Shown in pieces: positions 42,916-50,759 of a DNA stretch of 64,000 bases (the stretch's first letter is position 1; every line of letters starts with the position of its first letter). A program made the translations under genes and the position numbers. The notes under the pieces are model-generated. The model ran no database searches and was not told where the DNA came from. It was given only the letters and a program-made list of their open reading frames with translations. The stretch is taken from NCBI GenBank assembly GCA_964425915.1, contig CAYROO010000013.1:1-64000 (forward strand), in the 5' to 3' direction. Source of the DNA: Polycyclovorans sp964425915 (GTDB lineage: Bacteria > Pseudomonadota > Gammaproteobacteria > Nevskiales > Nevskiaceae).

Positions 42916-45426
42916 TCAGAGCGTCTTGAGGTATTCGAGTATGGCCTTGCGCTCCTGGTCGGTCAGCGCATCGGTGAAGTCGTGCCCGCCGTTGTCATTG
43001 CCCAACACACGCGTATCGAACACCAGGCGCCGGTCGAAGCCCTCAGGGTTGAGATCGGGCAACGGCAGGATGCCGGTGAGCGCCACGGTCTGGTTGAGAA
43101 AGTTGGTGACCAGCTGCGTCAAGGACGGACCGTCGGTATTGAGGGGGTTGCAGTTGTACAGGGCGGTACCCGGAATGTCGCTGCAATCCAGCGCGGTGTG
43201 CTTCCAGCCAAGGGCGTCGAAATCATAGGCCCGCGACAGGCTCTGATCGAAACCGGTGACCGGTCCCATGGTCTGCAGCTGGCGCTGCCAGATCGGAAAC
43301 CGCTTGGATGAGTCCAGGACCGCCTCGATGGTGGGGACCGAGCCATTGTGGAAATACGGTGCCGTGGCCCAGGTGCCGTACAGCGGCGGCGCCTGATACC
43401 CGATCACGCTCTGCTCCCACTCGCACACCCCCACCACGCGCGCCAGCGGCGGTTGTAGTGCGCCGCCGGCGCGCGGCAGCAGATCGTCCAGCAGTTCGGT
43501 GATCGGGTCCTTCGCCTCCGGTGGCGTCCAGCCGTCGACATGGTCGGGATAGCCCCAGTAGGTCGTGGCCCAGCGCTGCCGCAAGGTTGGCGTCAGCATG
43601 TCGGAGCGGGCCCGGTCGGTGCCGATCACCGCCAGCGGCGAAATGTGTCCCGCGACGCCCTCCAGCGCCGGCGTCTCCAGATAGGCCGGATCGTTGACGT
43701 AGCGCGGCGAGTAGGCGCCGTGACAGGCGGCACAGGAGCCATTGCCGCCCAACGGTCTCGGCCGATCCGCGTTCTCCGGAAGCGCCCACAGATCCTTGCT
43801 GTGGAACAGCACGGCACCCTGCTCCGCCAATGTGCTGTCGATCTCGCCTGGGAATACTGGCGACTCCAGCGACAGCAGATAGTTGGCGACATCCAGATCG
43901 TAAGCCTTGATGCGCTCGCGGAAGGGTTCGCCGCTGAAGCTGAAAAGCGTCGACGCAGTGGCGGGTCCGGCCGCCATGATGATCCGCGTGCTGTCGCTGG
44001 ATACCCCCGCATCGAAGAACTTGCGCGGGCGTGACCCGAAGTTCCACCACGGCGGCGTATCCTGCGTATGCGCCAGCGGATGCGACTGGTCGATGATGCC
44101 GGTCGGTCCCACCAAGGTCTTCAGCGGATCGGGGTTGACCGCCAGGGTGTCAAAGTCCAGGAGGGTGATGAGCAGCTCGAATGCGCCCACCGCGTTGTTC
44201 TGACCACGCTGCTTGATGCCGATGTTGAAGAGGGTCAGCGTATCCACCGGCGGCAGCACGGACGCCAGCGCTGTACCCGCGGTCGGCATGCCATCGGCCG
44301 CAAACATCAGAGTGTCGAAGTTGTTGTTGCCAAGCCCCACATTTTCGACGCCGAGTGCCATCTCGCCGTCCGAAGCATCGCCGATGCTGCCCCCGTGGCA
44401 GGCAAAACACGCCCCCAGGCCGATGGTCCCGGTCCACCGACCCTGCTCATCGCGTATCTGTCGCAGGCCGAGCGGCAGTTGACCGCTCCCGCCGTTGGTC
44501 TGGTTGGGGTCTTCGTCGGGCAGCGGATAGGGGTTGCGGAATGGCGCCGGATTGAGCCCGTAGCGCAGCGTGAACATCTCGTCGAAGTTGCCGGGGCGTT
44601 CGCTGAAGCCCCATTTCTGCCAGGTCGCGTTGTGCGCCTCGGCGGTGAATGCCCCGGTCAGTCCACCATCGGCCGACAGCTCATCCATCATGAAGTGCAG
44701 GCCGCGGTCGCGACGCTGACGGAACTCGCCACAGGTGGTGGGCTGGCGTTGATCCTCCGGCAAATTGACGTGGCAGTTTTCCCAGTAGGCATTGAAATAA
44801 ACCGCACGGTCAGCATTGACACCCGGCCGCACCAGGGTGCGTGGATCCGTCGGCAGCCGCGTACTGTCGGGCTGTGGCGCCGAGCCTGCCTCGCCTTCGC
44901 AGAAGGACTGCCAGACATGGCGCGCACGCTTGGACCCGAGTAGCGGCAGGGTATTCAGGCCGTCGCCGATTCCGCCGGCGAGATACCCGGCACATCCGTC
45001 TGGATCCGCCAGACACTTGAGCAGAATGTCCATGTTGCGGTAGGCCGGGCTGCCCACGGGCCAAGGCGCACCGCCGCTGTGCGGCGTCTCCTGTCCGGAC
45101 GCCATCAACAGGATGCGCGAGGTGGGATTGTTGCGACCCAGTCGTTCCCAACTGGCGACCAGATTGTCGAAATCCTGGCCTCGGTTGGGGGAGAGCATGA
45201 ACGCGTCGCCGTCCTCGACGTCGGCGACGCGGCCGGGCACGTGGCAGGTTCGGCACAGGTCCAGCGAGGGTGCGACGCGCTCATCGAAATGCGCTTCGAG
45301 GCTCCGCGACTGGCCGCCTTCGCCGCCCAAACCACTGCCACCGACGCCATCATAGTCGCCCGCACAGGCCGCAAGGCCCGCCAGCACGAGCAACGCCGCC
45401 AACCGCCCAACGGTGGTTCTTGCCAT
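42916..45426 (-). CDS. Tri-haem c-type cytochrome lipoprotein, RoxA-like
   Basis: Exported haem protein of 836 residues. Lipobox AGLAAC (Cys21). Three haem c motifs: CRTCH (about 58-62), CFACH (about 344) and CAACH (about 567). The C-terminal half has GTWATAPYFHNGSVPT and the ending GNDNGGHDFTDAL...ILEYLKTL seen in RoxA/di-haem peroxidase-like proteins. RoxA is a rubber oxygenase that cuts polyisoprene; here a third haem site and a lipid anchor are extra. Substrate unknown. The ATG has AGGAGG 5 bp upstream, and a perfect 12-bp palindrome lies 42 bp before it. First gene of the operon with the two acyl-CoA enzymes. Confidence 0.85.
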   Translation of the reverse strand: MARTTVGRLAALLVLAGLAACAGDYDGVGGSGLGGEGGQSRSLEAHFDERVAPSLDLCRTCHVPGRVADVEDGDAFMLSPNRGQDFDNLVASWERLGRNNPTSRILLMASGQETPHSGGAPWPVGSPAYRNMDILLKCLADPDGCAGYLAGGIGDGLNTLPLLGSKRARHVWQSFCEGEAGSAPQPDSTRLPTDPRTLVRPGVNADRAVYFNAYWENCHVNLPEDQRQPTTCGEFRQRRDRGLHFMMDELSADGGLTGAFTAEAHNATWQKWGFSERPGNFDEMFTLRYGLNPAPFRNPYPLPDEDPNQTNGGSGQLPLGLRQIRDEQGRWTGTIGLGACFACHGGSIGDASDGEMALGVENVGLGNNNFDTLMFAADGMPTAGTALASVLPPVDTLTLFNIGIKQRGQNNAVGAFELLITLLDFDTLAVNPDPLKTLVGPTGIIDQSHPLAHTQDTPPWWNFGSRPRKFFDAGVSSDSTRIIMAAGPATASTLFSFSGEPFRERIKAYDLDVANYLLSLESPVFPGEIDSTLAEQGAVLFHSKDLWALPENADRPRPLGGNGSCAACHGAYSPRYVNDPAYLETPALEGVAGHISPLAVIGTDRARSDMLTPTLRQRWATTYWGYPDHVDGWTPPEAKDPITELLDDLLPRAGGALQPPLARVVGVCEWEQSVIGYQAPPLYGTWATAPYFHNGSVPTIEAVLDSSKRFPIWQRQLQTMGPVTGFDQSLSRAYDFDALGWKHTALDCSDIPGTALYNCNPLNTDGPSLTQLVTNFLNQTVALTGILPLPDLNPEGFDRRLVFDTRVLGNDNGGHDFTDALTDQERKAILEYLKTL

Positions 45427-45467
45427 GTGTCCCTCCTCATCGCGCGTTTGAGGACGACGCCCTCAAT

Positions 45468-45479
45468 TGACAATTGTCA
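45468..45479. promoter_or_regulatory. Operator-like palindrome TGACAATTGTCA
   Basis: A perfect 12-bp palindrome, extended to 18 bp with one mismatch pair, in the 144-bp gap upstream of the cytochrome operon. Its shape suits a MarR- or TetR-family dimer. No clear -10 was found at the right distance on the minus strand. Confidence 0.5.
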
Positions 45480-45570
45480 TTTTTATGAGCGCGACAGTAC
45501 ACGAGGCGACCGGGCGGGACAAGCCCTGGCGGGAATGCGAAGCCGTCTCTGCAAAAGCTCGCTGTGCCGG

Positions 45571-46437
45571 CTATTCGATGTTCTGGACTTGCTCGCGCAT
45601 CTGCTCGATCAACACTTTCATGTCGACCGCGCAGCGCGTCATCTCCGCATCCTGGCTCTTCGAGGACAAGGTGTTGGCTTCACGATTGAGCTCCTGCATG
45701 AGGAAATCCAGTCGACGCCCGACCGCCTCCTGCCGCGCCAGGATCTTGCGAATCTCGACAATGTGCGCTTGCAGCCGCGACAACTCCTCCTCGACATCGA
45801 GACGGGTGGCCGCAAGCGCCAACTCCTGTGCCAATCGCGCCGGCTCCACTTCCACGCCCAGTTCGACACAGCGTGCGCGCACCCGCGCCAGCCACTGATC
45901 ACGAACCTCAGGATAGCGTTGCCGCACCCGGTCGACCTGCTCCAGCAAGCCATCACAGCGCTCGACCAGAAACGCCAGCAACTTAGCCCCTTCACGGGCA
46001 CGGGTCTCGGTGAAATCGGTCAGGACCGCATCGAAGCTTTCCCGTGCGGTCGCCAGCAAGGGCGAAAAATCGGCTTGCTCGGCACGCACCACGCCCGGGT
46101 AGGCAAGCACGCGCAGCGGATCGGCGACCGCCATGGGCCCCAGGCTGGCGCCGACCGCATCCATGGCTTCGCGCAACTGGGCGAGACGCTCGGGGTCCAG
46201 CTCGATGCGGGTACCCGGTGCCACCTCCCGCTGGTATCGCAAGGCGATCTCCACCTTGCCACGCGAGACCCGCTCGGCCGCCGCGGCGCGCAACTCGCTC
46301 TCGAGAACGCGGAATTCCTCGGGCAGCTTGAAACTGAGATCAAGGTAACGGTGATTAACCGACCGCATCTCCCAACTGATGCGCCCATGGGGAGACGTCT
46401 GTTCGACCCGGGCAAAGCCGGTCATGCTGCGAATCAT
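45571..46437 (-). CDS. yicC: YicC-family endoribonuclease
   Basis: RNase-type stress protein of 288 residues, standard length. The N-terminal MIRSMTGFARVE and EMRSVNHRYLDL and the C-terminal FLMQELNREANTLSSKS and MKVLIEQMREQVQNIE are strongly conserved. I chose ATG 46437 over the upstream ATG 46494, which adds 19 residues lacking in the family. Often next to gmk; here it is about 13 kb away. Confidence 0.96.
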   Translation of the reverse strand: MIRSMTGFARVEQTSPHGRISWEMRSVNHRYLDLSFKLPEEFRVLESELRAAAAERVSRGKVEIALRYQREVAPGTRIELDPERLAQLREAMDAVGASLGPMAVADPLRVLAYPGVVRAEQADFSPLLATARESFDAVLTDFTETRAREGAKLLAFLVERCDGLLEQVDRVRQRYPEVRDQWLARVRARCVELGVEVEPARLAQELALAATRLDVEEELSRLQAHIVEIRKILARQEAVGRRLDFLMQELNREANTLSSKSQDAEMTRCAVDMKVLIEQMREQVQNIE

Positions 46438-46539
46438 GAAACGCTCGTGCGGTAGCGGAGGACGGACGCCAGTGTAGTGGCGGCATGCGCGCACCGCACC
46501 CCCGGCTGGGCAGACGCCCGGCCGGGGGACGGTGAGACC

Positions 46540-47133
46540 TTACTTGGTCTTTTTCGCCTTGGCGGCGCTTTTGGCCTTCTTGACCACAGCCTTCACGGCC
46601 TTGCTTGCCTTGGCGGCCACCTTCTTGGCTGGCTTCTTGGCAACGGCCTTCGCCTTGGCGGCAACCTTCTTCACCGGCTTCTTGGTGACGGCCTTCGCCT
46701 TGGCGGCGGCTTTCTTCACCGGCTTCTTGGCAACTGCCTTCTTGGCGGCCGGCTTCTTGGCGGCGGCTTTCTTGGCGACGGGCTTCTTGGCGGCCGCCTT
46801 CTTCACTGGCTTCTTGGCAGCCGCTTTTTTCGCAGTCGGCTTCTTAGCAGCGGCCTTCTTGGCGGCCGGCTTCTTGACTGCGGCCTTCTTGGCTGCAGGC
46901 TTCTTCGCCGCCGCCTTCTTTGCTGCAGGCTTTTTCGCTGCTGCCTTCTTGGCGGCCGGCTTTTTCTTGGCGGCAGCCTTCTTTGCCGCAGGTTTCTTCA
47001 CGGCAGCCTTTTTAGCGGCCGGTTTCTTGACAGCCTTCTTCTTGGGAGCGGCCTTTTTCTTGGTGGCCGCTGCAGGTGCTTCTGCCGCTACCGCGGCCGG
47101 GTTCTGATCGTTCAAATCAGGGGTACTCGCCAT
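46540..47133 (-). CDS. Histone-H1-like Lys/Ala/Pro-rich protein (AlgP type)
   Basis: Nucleoid-associated protein of 197 residues. After a short acidic/neutral N-terminus (MASTPDLNDQNP) it consists of about 25 tandem repeats of KKPAAKKAA type, with a VKK/AKAKAVTKK variation toward the end. Such tails bind DNA by charge, like eukaryotic H1 and Pseudomonas AlgP. GGAGGTGA lies 5 bp before ATG 47133, which fixes the start. The DNA is itself a degenerate 9-12-bp tandem repeat and is prone to length change. Confidence 0.88.
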   Translation of the reverse strand: MASTPDLNDQNPAAVAAEAPAAATKKKAAPKKKAVKKPAAKKAAVKKPAAKKAAAKKKPAAKKAAAKKPAAKKAAAKKPAAKKAAVKKPAAKKAAAKKPTAKKAAAKKPVKKAAAKKPVAKKAAAKKPAAKKAVAKKPVKKAAAKAKAVTKKPVKKVAAKAKAVAKKPAKKVAAKASKAVKAVVKKAKSAAKAKKTK

Positions 47134-47257
47134 GTCACTCACCTCCGTGTACGTCGTTCGCGGAACGCCCGCGCATGCGATGGAAACGGCATCTAAAGTT
47201 CCATGGACTTGACGTTCTACTGATGCGCCTGAAAAAAAGCAACAGGACCTTACTGAC

Positions 47258-48061
47258 ATGATCACGATGCGCTTCCTCGCACCCCTCTTATTGCTGCTTC
47301 TGACACCCGGTTTTGCTGTCGGCGCAGAGGCGCCAACGGTACCCTTCTCGGTGATCGAGACACACCCTCACAGCACGCGTGATTTCACCCAGGGGCTGCT
47401 CGTGCACGATGGTGTTTTGATTGAGTCGACCGGGGGATACGGCACGTCACAGCTACATTTCCGAGATGTTACCGGCCGTACCGTCAAGCCCTCCGTCGAT
47501 CTTCCCGATCGGTATTTCGGCGAGGGTATCGCAGTGGTCGGGAACGCACTTTGGCAGGTGACCTGGCGTAGTCGTAAAGGCTTCGTCTACGACCTTGGCG
47601 GGCGACTGAAAAAACAGTTCGCGATCGCGGGTGAAGGGTGGGGTCTGACCAGCGATCGCGCGCAACTTTTTCTGAGTGACGGCAGCGCATTTCTGACGCG
47701 TCTTGATCCGCGAGACGCGCGCGTGATCGACCGCATTCGCGTCCACGATGGCGATCGCGAAATCGATCGACTCAACGAACTCGAGTTCATCGAAGGATGG
47801 ATCTTTGCCAACGTCTGGCAGACCGACCGCATCGCCATCATCCACCCTCAAACCGGCGCGGTCGCCGGCTGGCTTGATCTCGCCGAGCTGCGCCAGCAGT
47901 TCACGCCGCCGCCCGGTTTTCGACCGCGTGAGCATGTCCTCAACGGGATCGCCTGGGACCCTCAGCGGCGACAGCTGCTGGTCACCGGGAAGTGCTGGCC
48001 CAAGTTGTTCGCACTGACCGTTGACTGGCCACCTCTGTCACAGGAAGCCGATAACCGGTAA
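47258..48061 (+). CDS. Glutaminyl-peptide cyclotransferase (plant/bacterial type)
   Basis: Exported beta-propeller enzyme that converts N-terminal Gln to pyroglutamate. The protein has 267 residues: signal peptide (about 1-23), then the family signatures DFTQGLLVHDGVLIESTGGYG (begins near 42), FGEGIAVVGNALWQVTW, GEGWGLTSD, LFLSDGSAFL, LNELEFIEGWIFANVW and VLNGIAWD...VTGKCWPKLF. All highly conserved positions that I recall are present. Divergent from the histone-like gene with a 124-bp gap. Confidence 0.92.
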   Translation: MITMRFLAPLLLLLLTPGFAVGAEAPTVPFSVIETHPHSTRDFTQGLLVHDGVLIESTGGYGTSQLHFRDVTGRTVKPSVDLPDRYFGEGIAVVGNALWQVTWRSRKGFVYDLGGRLKKQFAIAGEGWGLTSDRAQLFLSDGSAFLTRLDPRDARVIDRIRVHDGDREIDRLNELEFIEGWIFANVWQTDRIAIIHPQTGAVAGWLDLAELRQQFTPPPGFRPREHVLNGIAWDPQRRQLLVTGKCWPKLFALTVDWPPLSQEADNR

Positions 48062-48094
48062 TAACAGTTACAAGTACAACGTCACACCACATCA

Positions 48095-48125
48095 TTGACG
48101 GCGCCTTATATCGAGCCCTATAAGG
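48095..48125 (+). promoter_or_regulatory. Sigma70 promoter with overlapping palindrome
   Basis: -35 TTGACG (48095-48100), 18-bp spacer, -10 TATAAG (48119-48124). Inverted repeat CCTTATA-N8-TATAAGG (48104-48125) covers the spacer and the -10, an ideal place for a repressor of the acyl-CoA dehydrogenase gene 37 bp downstream. Confidence 0.65.
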
Positions 48126-48161
48126 GGGCCAGGAATATTCTTTGATTTGGAGCTATTGGTA

Positions 48162-49319
48162 ATGATTCTTACCGCTGAGCATACCGCGCTCTACGACACC
48201 GTTCGCAAGTTTGTTCAGGACGAGCTCAACCCCCACATTCCGGAATGGGAGGCTGCGGGTATCTGGCCGTCGCGCGAAGTGCTCAAGAAGATGGGGCAGC
48301 TCGGACTGCTCGGCATCAACAAGCCGGAAGCCTATGGCGGTCAGGGCCTGGACTACTCCTATGAGGTGATGTTCGCGCAGGCGCTGGGCAACTGCACCAA
48401 CGGTTCACTGCCGATGGCTTTGGGTGTGATCACCGACATGGCCACACCCGCCCTGGCGCGTTTCGGTTCCGACAGCCTGCGCTCGGAGTATCTGTCGCCA
48501 GTGATCGCGGGCGACATGTGCTGCTCCATTGCAGTGTCCGAAGCCGGTGCCGGATCCGATGTCGCGAGCATCAAGACCACCGCCCGCAAGGACGGCGGTG
48601 ACTACGTCATCAACGGATCGAAGATGTGGATCACCAATGGCACGCAAGCGGACTGGGCCTGCACCCTGGTCAACACCGGAGAGGGCAAGGCGCATCAGAA
48701 CAAGAGCCTCATCGTGGTGCCGCTCGATGCCAAGGGGGTGGACCGCAAGACCAAGCTCGACAAGCTCGGCATGCGGGCATCCGACACCGCGATGATCTTC
48801 TTCGACGAGGTGCGAGTGCCGCAACGCAACCTCATCGGCCAGGAAGGCGCCGGCTTCATGTATCAGATGATGCAGTTTCAGGAGGAGCGCCTGTACGGCG
48901 CTGCGTCCACCATTGACGGCCTGTTCAACCTGATCGACGAGACCATCGACTACACCCGCCAGCGCAAGGCCTTCGGTCAGTCGCTGCTCGACAACCAGGT
49001 GGTGCACTTTCGACTGGCCGAGCTGCGTACCGAGGTCGAATGTCTCAAGGCGCTGGTCTACCAGGCCACCGAAGACTATGTGGCCGGGAAAGATGCCGCC
49101 ATGCTGTGCTCCATGGCCAAGCTCAAGGCCGGCCGTGTCTCGCGTGAAGTCACGGACGGTGTGCTGCAGTACTGGGGCGGACAGGGCTTCATGTGGGATA
49201 GCACCATCACCCGCGCCTATCGCGACAGCCGCCTGATCTCGATCGGCGGTGGCGCCGACGAGATCATGTTGGGGATCATCTGCAAGTTGATGGGCACACT
49301 GCCGGGCAAGCGCCGCTGA
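48162..49319 (+). CDS. Acyl-CoA dehydrogenase (citronellyl/isovaleryl-like)
   Basis: FAD-dependent acyl-CoA dehydrogenase of 385 residues from ATG 48162; GGAG lies 9 bp upstream. FAD motifs VSEAGAGSDVAS and SKMWITNG, then RKAFGQSLLDNQ and the C-terminal SIGGGADEIMLGIICKLMG are conserved. The N-terminal EHTALYDTVRKFV and GGQGLDYSYE resemble AtuD-type citronellyl-CoA dehydrogenases; substrate choice is a guess. Single-gene unit behind its own regulated-looking promoter. Confidence 0.92.
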   Translation: MILTAEHTALYDTVRKFVQDELNPHIPEWEAAGIWPSREVLKKMGQLGLLGINKPEAYGGQGLDYSYEVMFAQALGNCTNGSLPMALGVITDMATPALARFGSDSLRSEYLSPVIAGDMCCSIAVSEAGAGSDVASIKTTARKDGGDYVINGSKMWITNGTQADWACTLVNTGEGKAHQNKSLIVVPLDAKGVDRKTKLDKLGMRASDTAMIFFDEVRVPQRNLIGQEGAGFMYQMMQFQEERLYGAASTIDGLFNLIDETIDYTRQRKAFGQSLLDNQVVHFRLAELRTEVECLKALVYQATEDYVAGKDAAMLCSMAKLKAGRVSREVTDGVLQYWGGQGFMWDSTITRAYRDSRLISIGGGADEIMLGIICKLMGTLPGKRR

Positions 49320-49329
49320 TCGCACCCAC

Positions 49330-49362
49330 AAAAAAGGCCGCAGCCTTGCGGGCTGCGGCCTT
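49330..49362 (-). terminator. Terminator between acyl-CoA dehydrogenase and cold-shock genes
   Basis: A perfect 12-bp stem, AAGGCCGCAGCC with GGCTGCGGCCTT (49334-49362), loop of 5. On the minus strand it continues with six T, so it ends the cold-shock gene; on the plus strand it can stop the dehydrogenase message. Confidence 0.88.
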
Positions 49363-49377
49363 CAATTCCGGCTCCGG

Positions 49378-49593
49378 TCAGAGCGGACGGATGGCGGCGG
49401 CCTGCAGACCCTTGGGCCCCTTGCGGATTTCAAACTGCACGCGCTGACCTTCTTTGAGGGTCTTGAAGCCCGTGCCCTGAATTTCGCGGAAATGCGCGAA
49501 CAGGTCCTCGCCGCCGGCTTCCGGCGTGATGAACCCAAACCCCTTGGCATCGTTGAACCACTTCACCGTACCGGTGGCAACCTCGGTCGTCAT
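49378..49593 (-). CDS. Cold-shock domain protein
   Basis: RNA-binding protein of 71 residues, one cold-shock domain. RNP1 KGFGFITPE (17-25) and RNP2 LFAHFREI (31-38) are present; residue 34 in RNP2 is His-Phe as usual. It is preceded by a long leader of about 100 nt and closed by a strong hairpin terminator. Confidence 0.97.
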   Translation of the reverse strand: MTTEVATGTVKWFNDAKGFGFITPEAGGEDLFAHFREIQGTGFKTLKEGQRVQFEIRKGPKGLQAAAIRPL

Positions 49594-49705
49594 GTGACTG
49601 TCCCTTCCCTACTTGAAAAACACCAGAAATGATGCGGTCGCAAGCCGCAACCCCATGCCGTGCGCCGCCTCCAACACCAAACGGGGCAACACGACTGCGA
49701 AATTG

Positions 49706-49734
49706 ACTGTACACGGAATTTATCAACGCTCCAA
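49706..49734 (-). promoter_or_regulatory. Candidate promoter of the cold-shock gene
   Basis: Minus-strand -35 TTGGAG (49734-49729), 17-bp spacer, -10 TACAGT (49711-49706). The implied leader of about 105 nt before ATG 49593 fits the long structured leaders of csp mRNAs. Confidence 0.5.
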
Positions 49735-49749
49735 GCAAGCGCGGAGCGC

Positions 49750-50568
49750 TCAGTTCGGCCGCAGCAAAGCCCCCAGCCCGACCTGATGAAAGCGTTCCGG
49801 ATCAAAGCTGCCACGGGGAAAATCCGGGGCGATCCGGACGGCATCGAGGGTGATCACGGCAGTGCCGCCACTGGCGGTGGGCGCAATGTCAATTCGCCGC
49901 GGCAGCCAGTGCGGCCCGTAGGCCTGCAGACTGCGGCGATCTACGGTCATGCCCAGTCGCGGCACACCCTGGGGGTCCGTCAGTTGGCCCGCCACGATCA
50001 CGCAGGTCCGCAGATCGAGATGCCCTTCAAAGCGTTCGAACGCTGCCGCGTCGCCCGCCCCCACCCGGCGGTTGGCGCGGATCGTCTGTACTGCGTGACC
50101 GCCCTCGGTGGCCACCGGCCCCATCGAGATGGCGGCGTCGCGCGGCCAGCGCCACAAGGATTCCAACTCGGCAAGACCGGGGACCCCTTCCACCACCGAC
50201 AGTGAAGCGCTGCCGCCCTTCACCTCACGAACCCTGCCGATGGCCGGCAGAAAACTGAACTGTCGCCGCGTGTCCCCGCGCTGCACATACAGGTGCGCGA
50301 CACCCCGCAAGTTGGTGGGTGACATCAGCTGCAGGGCGGTGTCGACCCGTTCGCGGCTGGGGTCACGCCGATCTGCGTAGATCAGGACCTGCTCAGTCCG
50401 TGTACCGTCCGGCTCGGTCGCTCGCACGGTCATGCGGGCCATCCACTGGGCCGGCAGGTTCTCTTCGATGCAGGCCATCTGCTCGGGGATGGTGGCGGCC
50501 ATTAACCCGGTTGACAGCGCCCACAACCCCAGCACGCCCCACCGCAGCCAGCCGCTGGCGGCCGCCAT
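49750..50568 (-). CDS. LolA-like periplasmic lipoprotein-sorting-type protein
   Basis: Exported protein of 272 residues with a signal peptide (about 1-25, ending GLMA). The beta-strand pattern (MTVRATEPDGTRTEQVLIYADRR, RVDTALQLMSPTNLRGVAHLYV, FSFLPAIGRVREV) is that of LolA-like outer-membrane lipoprotein-sorting proteins, a half-barrel that carries lipids or acylated proteins. Its ATG shares a base with the stop of the small membrane gene (TGATG). Last gene of the minus-strand arm of the envelope cluster. Confidence 0.8.
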   Translation of the reverse strand: MAAASGWLRWGVLGLWALSTGLMAATIPEQMACIEENLPAQWMARMTVRATEPDGTRTEQVLIYADRRDPSRERVDTALQLMSPTNLRGVAHLYVQRGDTRRQFSFLPAIGRVREVKGGSASLSVVEGVPGLAELESLWRWPRDAAISMGPVATEGGHAVQTIRANRRVGAGDAAAFERFEGHLDLRTCVIVAGQLTDPQGVPRLGMTVDRRSLQAYGPHWLPRRIDIAPTASGGTAVITLDAVRIAPDFPRGSFDPERFHQVGLGALLRPN

Positions 50569-50759
50569 CAGTCCTCCGGCGGCGCCGACGGTGGTCCGTC
50601 CGCCGGGCGGCGACCGTAGCGCTCCAGCAGCCGGGCCTCGACCGCCTCGGCGATCCGCTGCGCCACCAGCGCCCGCGCGCGGCGGCGTGCCTGCCAGACC
50701 CCGATCAGCGCCCCCACCAGCGCACTGATCACCAGGAGAACGATCGCGGTCAGGTTCAT
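50568..50759 (-). CDS. Small single-pass membrane protein
   Basis: 63 residues: an N-terminal TM helix (LTAIVLLVISALVGALIGVW, 3-22), a very basic stretch (QARRRARALVAQRIAEAVEARLL in two parts) and a Pro-rich tail. ATGA overlap with the DUF445 gene upstream and TGATG with the LolA-like gene downstream support real translation. No family recognised; it could be an assembly or anchoring subunit. Confidence 0.7.
   Translation of the reverse strand: MNLTAIVLLVISALVGALIGVWQARRRARALVAQRIAEAVEARLLERYGRRPADGPPSAPPED

Noticed and set aside
46540..47133. CRISPR-like regular repeats
   Set aside because: The periodicity is 9-12 bp coding repeats of a Lys/Ala protein, with no spacers and no cas genes.
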